From Bacteroides sp. (lineage in GTDB: Bacteria > Bacteroidota > Bacteroidia > Bacteroidales > Bacteroidaceae): DNA of 5,264 bases. The position numbers and the translations under genes were made by a program. The notes under the pieces are model-generated. The model was not told the origin of the DNA and ran no database searches. It saw nothing but the letters and a program-made list of their open reading frames with translations. Where the stretch lies: contig JAFYML010000355.1 in NCBI GenBank assembly GCA_017556595.1, positions 1 to 5,264 of the forward strand. Direction: 5' to 3'. This document shows, piece after piece, positions 1-5,264 of this stretch. How positions within the stretch are numbered: the first letter of the stretch is position 1; every line of letters begins with the position of its first letter.

Positions 1-2393
1 GCTACATGGGATACATGCAAGCCGAAGAGATTGATACGCTAAAAGTTATTGATGTTGAAGAGATTACAATCATCGGCAATCCGAAAGAAACGCAAAAAAT
101 GCGTGAATTGCCTACGGGTGTAACGCTATTATCACACAACCAACTGAAGGATAATCATGTGGAGGATATTAAAGGATTGAGCAGTGTAGTACCCAATATC
201 TTCATCCCCGATTATGGTTCGCGATTGACTTCGGCCGTTTATATTCGTGGTATCGGCTCGCGCATCAATACACCGGCGGTGGGATTGTATGTGGATAATG
301 TTCCCTTCATAGACAAGTCGGCTTTCGACTTCAACTACGCTGATGTTGAGCGTATTGATGTGTTGCGTGGTCCTCAAAGCACACTTTATGGACGCAACAC
401 GATGGGTGGCCTCATCAAGGTACACACAAAATCGCCATTCAGCTATCAAGGTACTGACCTTCGTTTGGGAGCCGGTAGTCACAACCAATATAACGCTTCG
501 CTAACTCATTATCATCGCATCAGTCCATCATTCGCTTTCTCAGTAGGCGGTTTCTACGATTATGAAGGCGGTTTCTTCAAGAATGCTGCTTTATCCAATA
601 ACAAGATTGATCATAGCCAACAAGCAGGTGGACGCATTCGCGCCATTTGGTTTGCCGCAGAGGATTGGAAGATAGACTTAAGCACCAATTACGAAAATAG
701 CAATCAAGGGGGCTATCCATATGGCATATATAATAAGGAGAAGGACGAGGTAGCACAACCGGCATACAATCGCGAAAGTACTTATCGCCGTCAGTTACTA
801 AACGTAGGTTTGAACATTGAACACCAAGCAAAAGCATTCATCTTCAATGCGGTAACCGGTTACCAACATCTAAACGACAAGATGTTTATGGATCAAGATT
901 TTACGCCTGCCGACATCTTTACGCTTGAGCAACGCCAACGCATCCATACCATCAGCGAGGAGATTGTATTGAAGTCGAAACCTGGCCGTCGCTGGCAATG
1001 GACAACCGGTGCATTCGCTTTCTATCAAGATTTACACACTAGCGCACCCGTAATTTTCCGCGAAGATGGAATGAAAATGTTAGGGAAAAACATTGCCGGA
1101 TTTATGCCTAGCGAGATTAAGGTAGAGATGAATCCTACGATGGCTATGCACATTCTTCCTTCACTGAATTTAGATAGCAAAGAGATGCCTATCGATGGTA
1201 CATTCGACACACCGATGGCCAATGCAGCTCTATTCCACCAAAGCACATTCAACGATTTGTTTGGCGTAGATGGTCTTTCGTTTACTGCCGGCTTGCGCTT
1301 GGATTACGAAAAGATGAAGATTGACTACAACACCGGCACTACCCTCGCCTATAATGTAGGTATTAGAGGAGAAATGTACATGAATGGCAACCTTGTACGC
1401 CCCATAGAAATGATGCCCACGACTGAACTCGAAGTAGAAAGTCGCTACGATGGCGCATTGAGCAAAGATTACTTGCAATTACTGCCCAAAATTGCGTTGC
1501 AATACAACCTATCCAATGGACGCGGAAACCTCTATGCAAGCGTAAGCAAAGGATATCGTTCGGGAGGATACAACATACAGCTATTCAGCGACTTGCTACA
1601 ATCGAGCCTACGCAACGACATGATGCGTCAAACCAAAGAAACCATGCTAAGCAAGGTGCCCGATGCATATGCCGGTATGGTAGGTAATTTCTTCCCCGAC
1701 GCAAGCGATAACCCCGACGAAAAGCACGCCATCGAATTCAAGCCGGAAGTGACATGGAATTATGAAATAGGTACTCACCTTAACCTTTGGAATGGTCGCT
1801 TGCAACTTGACGGTGCTCTTTTCTTGATGGAAACAAAAGACCAACAGATATCACGCATGCTACTCAGCGGTTTAGGACGCGAAACTATCAACGCCGGGAA
1901 AAGTCGTAGCATGGGTATGGAAGTAGCCGCTAATGTTGCATTAAGCAAAGCGCTACAAGTAAATGCTGCTTATGGTTACACCTACGCCACCTTCCGCTAT
2001 TGGGAACTAGGCAACAAATATGATAGTAGCGAAATAGCCATCGACTATACAGGCAATTACGTACCTTTCGTTCCTAAACATACGCTAAACATCGGTGCAC
2101 AATATGCGCTTGAGTTTGCACGCAAGCAACTGATTGACCGCATTGTATTCAGTGCTAACTATGCCGGTGCCGGACGCATCTATTGGGACGAAGCAAATAG
2201 CATGAGCCAAGCTTTCTACGGCACATTGAATGGTCGTGTAAGCCTACAACATAAAGATTGTGAAGTAAGTTTTTGGGTACGCAACGCCCTTGACAAAGAA
2301 TATGCCACTTTCTATTTCACTAGCATGAACAATGGATTGAAACAACTTGGCCGCCCTGTGCATGGTGGCGTAGAAGTGAGAATCTGTTTATGA
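1..2393 (+). CDS. TonB-dependent outer-membrane receptor (5' end cut off by window)
   Basis: This gene encodes an outer-membrane beta-barrel receptor that imports a scarce ligand, powered by TonB-ExbB-ExbD. The frame is open to the window edge, so the true start lies upstream. Residues are numbered here from the ATG at position 6, which is probably not the start. The first visible residues end in M-Q-A before EEID and look like the tail of a signal peptide. A TonB-box-like stretch (EEITIIG) lies at about 18-24. The plug domain spans about 32-142 and includes YIRGIGS, LYVDNVPF and the signature VERIDVLRGPQSTLYGR near 114-130. The rest is barrel, with a typical SKGYRSGGYN strand motif in the middle. 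There is no CarboxypepD-like N-terminal extension and no visible SusD partner, so this is not a SusC-type glycan importer. A siderophore, haem or cobalamin-type ligand is plausible, but the sequence does not settle which. The protein ends in Leu, where barrels usually end in an aromatic residue. Family assignment is secure; the substrate is unknown. Confidence 0.93.
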   Translation, partial: YMGYMQAEEIDTLKVIDVEEITIIGNPKETQKMRELPTGVTLLSHNQLKDNHVEDIKGLSSVVPNIFIPDYGSRLTSAVYIRGIGSRINTPAVGLYVDNVPFIDKSAFDFNYADVERIDVLRGPQSTLYGRNTMGGLIKVHTKSPFSYQGTDLRLGAGSHNQYNASLTHYHRISPSFAFSVGGFYDYEGGFFKNAALSNNKIDHSQQAGGRIRAIWFAAEDWKIDLSTNYENSNQGGYPYGIYNKEKDEVAQPAYNRESTYRRQLLNVGLNIEHQAKAFIFNAVTGYQHLNDKMFMDQDFTPADIFTLEQRQRIHTISEEIVLKSKPGRRWQWTTGAFAFYQDLHTSAPVIFREDGMKMLGKNIAGFMPSEIKVEMNPTMAMHILPSLNLDSKEMPIDGTFDTPMANAALFHQSTFNDLFGVDGLSFTAGLRLDYEKMKIDYNTGTTLAYNVGIRGEMYMNGNLVRPIEMMPTTELEVESRYDGALSKDYLQLLPKIALQYNLSNGRGNLYASVSKGYRSGGYNIQLFSDLLQSSLRNDMMRQTKETMLSKVPDAYAGMVGNFFPDASDNPDEKHAIEFKPEVTWNYEIGTHLNLWNGRLQLDGALFLMETKDQQISRMLLSGLGRETINAGKSRSMGMEVAANVALSKALQVNAAYGYTYATFRYWELGNKYDSSEIAIDYTGNYVPFVPKHTLNIGAQYALEFARKQLIDRIVFSANYAGAGRIYWDEANSMSQAFYGTLNGRVSLQHKDCEVSFWVRNALDKEYATFYFTSMNNGLKQLGRPVHGGVEVRICL

Positions 2394-2430
2394 GCGCTGA
2401 GTGCTGAGTTCACTAACCACTAATCGCTCA
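2391..2430. terminator. Possible bidirectional terminator hairpin between convergent genes
   Basis: The two 20-base halves, 2391-2410 and 2411-2430, are imperfect inverted repeats with 15 of 20 positions complementary. Pairing is TGAGCG with CGCTCA at the base, then AGTG with CACT, then AGT with ACT. Single mismatches flank isolated T-A pairs between these blocks. The site lies between two convergent stop codons, where a shared terminator is expected. No T-run follows on either strand, so it does not meet the usual intrinsic-terminator pattern. The symmetry may simply follow from the array switching from GAGYGCT units to roughly complementary CTAAYCA units. Confidence 0.35.
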
Positions 2431-2450
2431 TCACTAATCACTAACAACTA
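2391..2450. repeat. Degenerate 7-bp tandem repeat filling the convergent intergenic gap
   Basis: Read in steps of seven from 2392, the gap divides cleanly into units. The first two are GAGCGCT and GAGTGCT. A hybrid unit, GAGTTCA, follows at 2406, and from 2413 every unit begins with CT and most fit CTAAYCA. The array includes the receptor's TGA stop (2391-2393), and its last CTA (2448-2450) is the complement of the U32 gene's TAG stop. TGA recurs on the plus strand at 2391, 2398 and 2405, one in each frame. CTA at 2434, 2441 and 2448 gives TAG in all three minus frames. The gap is therefore closed to translation on both strands. Whether the units are a dispersed genomic repeat family cannot be told from one window. 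Confidence 0.8.
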
Positions 2451-4283
2451 TTCCTTTATCACCAGCATCTGACAATGCTTGCAATCGAACTGAAGACGGA
2501 AACGATTGCCATCGGTACTTACCAAATAATAGGGTTCACGATAAGGTGAGCGAGCAGCATGTTGTTGCGGACACCACCCCATTGAATAGCGCAAGCAATG
2601 ACGACAAAACATTAGCGGCACTGATTCTGGTGGCTGTTGTTCGTAAGCAGGCGCCATTTCAGCTACACCATGTTGAGCATAGAATGCTTTCGATTGTGCA
2701 TTCATTACATTACCTAAGTAGGTGAGTTGTTGCGTCACAAAAGCATGTGTCGTTGGTTGGATGCGTTGCAACTGACGGCGATAATTGATGCGGCGAAGCG
2801 CCAATAATTTTTCTACAACTTGACGACGCCATTCGGCTACAAGCGACGCAGGTAAGAACCACTCTTCATCGTAGGCTACTTCTACCTCTTCCGGTTTTGC
2901 TTCGAATGGTGTATTCCCCAATTTACACAACAATGCGCAAAGATTTGGCTTTTGTGGTGTACGAGCAAGTTGCTTCTCCACAGGAAAAGTAAGCGTAACA
3001 ACATTCTCATCCTCATCGGTAGCAGTAAGTGTAAAGCCCCACGACATCTGCGTCACGCGCCACGTAATGTGTATGCGTCGTTCAGCCGACGGACGAGCCA
3101 ACAAGCGTTCAAAATCTTGATCGTAATTGCGATAGATAGGCGTACGAAGTGGAATACGCGGTATTTGTCCGGCAGGGAATAGTTTATTACCCTCTACTCG
3201 ATTGATGCGAAAACCTTGTAAACGGCCATACTCATCAATAAAGCACAATCCATCACCATTATGGAAAGACTTCACACCGGCTACAGTTAGGCATCCACCT
3301 CGTTGATCTTTCAACGTACCTACATATTCGCCCAACGATTTAGGTGTATCAAATGCTTCGATACCTTGCTGACGACCATTGATAAAGAAACTTGTAAAAC
3401 CGCGATTAAAACTCTTATCTACTTGAGGAGTAAAAGTATAAGTCGATTTTCCTGATGAGGAACGACGATATTCGGGACGACGACGGAAGATAGCATCCAA
3501 CTGCTTTCGATAGGCCGCCGTAACATTCTTCACATACTCGGCATCTTTCAATCGTCCCTCTATCTTGAACGACGAAGCACCGGCATCGAGCAGCTGTTCA
3601 AGATTGTCCAACTGATTCATATCCTTCAGCGAAAGCAAGTGCTTGTTTTTTGCAATAAGTTTGCCGTCTGCATCTACCATATTGAATGGTAAGCGACAAA
3701 ATTGCGCACACTCACCGCGATTAGCACTACGTCCGAAGCATGCCTGACTGATATAACATTGTCCGCTATAGCTGACACACAACGCCCCATGCACAAACAC
3801 CTCGAGCAACGTTTGCGGCGAAGCTTGATGTATCTCTCGGATATCATCCAACGACAACTCGCGCGCTAAAACCACCTGCTTGAAACCAGCTTGCGCCAAA
3901 AAGCAAACCTTCTGCGGAGTGCGATTATCCATTTGCGTACTTGCATGAAGCGATATAGGTGGTAAGTTAAGTTGCGTAATGCCCATGTCTTGCACAATGA
4001 TAGCATCTACGCCTATGCGATATAGCTGCCAGATCAACGCTTCTGCTTCTTGAAGTTGCGCATCGGTAAGCAATGTATTTATCGTAACATAAACGCGCAC
4101 GTTGTAAATATGCGCATAGTTTACGATTGCTTCAATATCCTCCAAGCTATTGCCTGCAGCTACACGAGCGCCAAAGCGTGGAGCACCGATATACACTGCG
4201 TCGGCACCATGATCGATGGCCGCCAATGCACATTCCAAATTCTTGGCCGGTGCCAATAGCTCTATGCTACGAACATGCTTCAT
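2448..4283 (-). CDS. U32-family protein with DUF3656-like domain, probable RlhA-type RNA hydroxylation enzyme
   Basis: This 611-residue protein is likely to be an iron-sulfur RNA-modifying enzyme. Families with this fold were named peptidase U32 or collagenase-like. The E. coli members RlhA (23S rRNA ho5C2501) and TrhP (tRNA ho5U34) act in prephenate-dependent RNA hydroxylation. The N-terminus (IELLAPAKN, then GADAVYIG) is typical of the TIM-barrel-like U32 domain. The U32 signature runs 161-179, with E161, F163, G166, C169, G174, C176 and S179. C169, C176, C192 and C196 are the likely cluster ligands. Residues about 390-495, including CKLGNTPF and the FLPAS..AEWRR segment, resemble DUF3656, which favours RlhA over the shorter TrhP. 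A cysteine-rich tail follows at C560, C563, C571, C601 and C604. The ATG lies 3 bp after the metA stop, so the two genes are probably co-transcribed and this gene has no obvious promoter of its own. No Shine-Dalgarno is visible. The family is certain; the exact RNA target is inferred. Confidence 0.9.
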   Translation of the reverse strand: MKHVRSIELLAPAKNLECALAAIDHGADAVYIGAPRFGARVAAGNSLEDIEAIVNYAHIYNVRVYVTINTLLTDAQLQEAEALIWQLYRIGVDAIIVQDMGITQLNLPPISLHASTQMDNRTPQKVCFLAQAGFKQVVLARELSLDDIREIHQASPQTLLEVFVHGALCVSYSGQCYISQACFGRSANRGECAQFCRLPFNMVDADGKLIAKNKHLLSLKDMNQLDNLEQLLDAGASSFKIEGRLKDAEYVKNVTAAYRKQLDAIFRRRPEYRRSSSGKSTYTFTPQVDKSFNRGFTSFFINGRQQGIEAFDTPKSLGEYVGTLKDQRGGCLTVAGVKSFHNGDGLCFIDEYGRLQGFRINRVEGNKLFPAGQIPRIPLRTPIYRNYDQDFERLLARPSAERRIHITWRVTQMSWGFTLTATDEDENVVTLTFPVEKQLARTPQKPNLCALLCKLGNTPFEAKPEEVEVAYDEEWFLPASLVAEWRRQVVEKLLALRRINYRRQLQRIQPTTHAFVTQQLTYLGNVMNAQSKAFYAQHGVAEMAPAYEQQPPESVPLMFCRHCLRYSMGWCPQQHAARSPYREPYYLVSTDGNRFRLQFDCKHCQMLVIKE

Positions 4284-4286
4284 GCG

Positions 4287-5204
4287 TTAGGCAATATCGT
4301 CGATATTATAAGGCGTTTCTTGATAAACGAAATAGTTGAGCCAATTGCTGAAAAGCAAATTAGCATGCGCTCGCCAACTAACGACAACGCCTTGTTCGGG
4401 GTCGTTATTGCGGTAATAATTGCGCGGCATGTCGATAGGTAATCCCTTACCTAAATCGCGACGATACTCGGTATCGAGCGTTAAAGGAGAGTACTCCGAA
4501 TGACCTGTCACAAAGAATTCGCGTCCGCCGCGTGCCATTACCATGTGTACACCAGCTTCCTCCGAATGAGAAAGGATGGTCAATTCCTTATGCTTCAAGA
4601 TATCCTCTTCTCGCACCTCCGTATGGCGGCTATGCGGTACATTGAACGTATCGTCGAAGCCGCGGAAAATAGGATGCAACGGCAACAAAGGTTGATGTGG
4701 GAAGATACCAAACATCTTCTTATCCAACGGATATTTAGGAACACCATAATGGTGATAAAGTCCTGCTTGTGCCGCCCAACAAATGTAGAGCGTAGAGGTG
4801 ACGTGTGTACGCGCCCAATCGAAGATATCCTTAATCTCTTCCCAATATCCCACCTCCTCGAACTCCATGTGTTCAACGGGTGCACCGGTGATAATCATAC
4901 CGTCGTACTTCATGTGTCGCATCTGCTCGAAATCGGTATAGAAAGCCTGCATGTGTTCGACAGGCGTATTCTTCGATGTATGACTTTTAATCTTCATCAA
5001 CGAAATCTCCACTTGCAGCGGTGTATTGCTGAGCAATCGCACGAGGTCGGTTTCGGTAGTTATCTTCAGCGGCATCAAGTTAAGAACAGCTATACGCAAC
5101 GGACGAATATCCTGTTGTGTAGCTCGCGAAGAGTCCATCACGAAGATATTCTCCTCTTTCAGCAACTCAATAGCCGGTAATTTATCGGGAAGTGTTAATG
5201 GCAT
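4287..5204 (-). CDS. metA: Homoserine O-acyltransferase MetA, predicted to use acetyl-CoA
   Basis: MetA is the first committed enzyme of methionine synthesis. It acylates the hydroxyl of L-homoserine in the cytoplasm so that sulfhydrylation or transsulfuration can follow. The 305 residues match the family length and align without apparent gaps to E. coli numbering. Lys47 lies in LNLMPLK. The nucleophile Cys142 lies in YICWAAQAG. His235 and Glu237 lie in TGHSEY and complete the triad, and Arg249 (in YRRD) is the expected homoserine-carboxylate ligand. The start MPLTLPDKLPAIELLKEENI matches the canonical family N-terminus, which fixes the ATG. Residue 111 is Glu, in GAPVEHMEF. In studied MetA proteins Glu111 goes with acetyl-CoA and Gly111 with succinyl-CoA. 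The product is therefore probably O-acetylhomoserine, although automated annotation would say O-succinyltransferase. The gene is first in a two-gene operon with the U32 gene. No riboswitch fits in the short leader. Confidence 0.97.
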   Translation of the reverse strand: MPLTLPDKLPAIELLKEENIFVMDSSRATQQDIRPLRIAVLNLMPLKITTETDLVRLLSNTPLQVEISLMKIKSHTSKNTPVEHMQAFYTDFEQMRHMKYDGMIITGAPVEHMEFEEVGYWEEIKDIFDWARTHVTSTLYICWAAQAGLYHHYGVPKYPLDKKMFGIFPHQPLLPLHPIFRGFDDTFNVPHSRHTEVREEDILKHKELTILSHSEEAGVHMVMARGGREFFVTGHSEYSPLTLDTEYRRDLGKGLPIDMPRNYYRNNDPEQGVVVSWRAHANLLFSNWLNYFVYQETPYNIDDIA

Positions 5205-5231
5205 GATAATTCGTTTTTATCGTTTGGAGGG

Positions 5232-5239
5232 CAAAAATA
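5232..5239 (-). promoter_or_regulatory. Bacteroidetes-type -7 promoter element for metA-U32
   Basis: On the minus strand this reads TATTTTTG, a perfect match to the Bacteroidetes consensus TAnnTTTG recognised by the primary sigma factor of that phylum. It would place the transcription start near 5225-5228 and leave a leader of a little over 20 nt before the metA ATG. The leader is A-rich near the start codon (GATAAAAACGAATTATC) and has no Shine-Dalgarno, as is usual in this phylum. No TTTG-like -33 element is present at the expected spacing. That position is occupied by the TGAATTA array. Confidence 0.6.
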
Positions 5240-5240
5240 A

Positions 5241-5264
5241 TGAATTATGAATTATGAATTATGA
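5241..5264. repeat. Perfect 7-bp tandem repeat TGAATTA, continuing past the right edge
   Basis: Three exact copies of TGAATTA start at 5241, 5248 and 5255, and a fourth begins at 5262 where the window ends. The total copy number is therefore unknown. The array starts one base upstream of the metA -7 element, on the side where the -33 region should lie. TGA falls in all three plus frames, and TTA (minus-strand TAA) at 5245, 5252 and 5259 falls in all three minus frames. This is the same property as the array at 2391-2450, although the unit sequence differs. Confidence 0.8.

Noticed and set aside
132..488. 118-codon minus-strand open frame opposite the receptor plug domain
   Set aside because: It overlaps the conserved TonB plug coding sequence, has no domain-like features or promoter, and is explained by codon composition of the sense gene.
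1..2393. SusC-type glycan importer
   Set aside because: There is no CarboxypepD-like N-terminal domain, the plug signature is of the siderophore-receptor style, and no SusD-like gene follows.
2448..4283. Collagenase or secreted protease function for the U32 protein
   Set aside because: There is no signal peptide and no protease catalytic motif. The conserved cysteines and DUF3656-like region fit the RNA-hydroxylation branch, so the peptidase name is historical.
4293..4307. Perfect 7-bp inverted repeat (AATATCG around one central base) just before the U32 start
   Set aside because: It is fully accounted for by the codons for NIDDI at the MetA C-terminus. With a one-base centre it folds poorly as a hairpin. 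It could be an operator, but there is no supporting context.
4862..4964. Near-identical DNA encoding PVEHM twice in MetA (residues 81-85 and 109-113)
   Set aside because: Both positions fit the normal MetA alignment and length, so this is a chance likeness and not an internal duplication.
4500..5180. Long open frame (226 codons) on the plus strand, antisense to metA
   Set aside because: It lies entirely within metA, whose catalytic residues and full length are unmistakable. The translation has no recognisable domain and a skewed, Arg/His/Cys-rich composition typical of an antisense shadow.
5205..5231. A SAM-type riboswitch in the metA leader
   Set aside because: The leader from the predicted start site is only a little over 20 nt and shows no pseudoknot or conserved SAM-II core. 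An upstream promoter beyond the window cannot be excluded, but nothing visible supports a riboswitch.

Overview
The window looks like chromosomal DNA from a member of the Bacteroidales (Bacteroides, Parabacteroides or a close relative). Three things suggest this. A perfect Bacteroidetes-type -7 promoter element (TAnnTTTG) lies before metA. None of the visible starts has a convincing Shine-Dalgarno sequence. The three proteins also read like Bacteroidales members of their families. This assignment rests on pattern recognition, not on a search.

Layout, left to right. Positions 1-2393 (+) hold a TonB-dependent outer-membrane receptor. Its reading frame is open to the left edge, so only the start and most of the signal peptide are missing. 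Positions 2391-2450 form a 54-bp convergent intergenic gap plus both flanking stop codons. The gap is filled by a degenerate tandem repeat of 7-bp units whose left two thirds also form an imperfect palindrome. Positions 2448-4283 (-) encode a U32-family protein with a DUF3656-like domain and a cysteine-rich C-terminus. This is most likely an RlhA-type RNA hydroxylation enzyme rather than a protease. Positions 4287-5204 (-) encode MetA, the homoserine O-acyltransferase of methionine synthesis. A -7 promoter element lies at 5232-5239. A second tandem 7-bp repeat (TGAATTA) starts at 5241 and runs off the right edge.

metA and the U32 gene are separated by 3 bp and are almost certainly one transcript read leftward from the promoter near 5235. 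MetA residues fall at exactly the E. coli numbering (Lys47, Cys142, His235, Glu237, Arg249). Residue 111 is Glu, which predicts that the enzyme uses acetyl-CoA and not succinyl-CoA, despite the usual family name. The receptor is a separate, convergent unit that imports an unknown ligand.

The most unusual structural feature is the pair of 7-bp arrays that bracket the metA-U32 operon. Because 7 leaves remainder 1 when divided by 3, and the units carry stop triplets on both strands, each array places stop codons in all six reading frames. No mobile element, CRISPR array, tRNA, rRNA or defence system is visible. Apart from the arrays this is an ordinary metabolic region.
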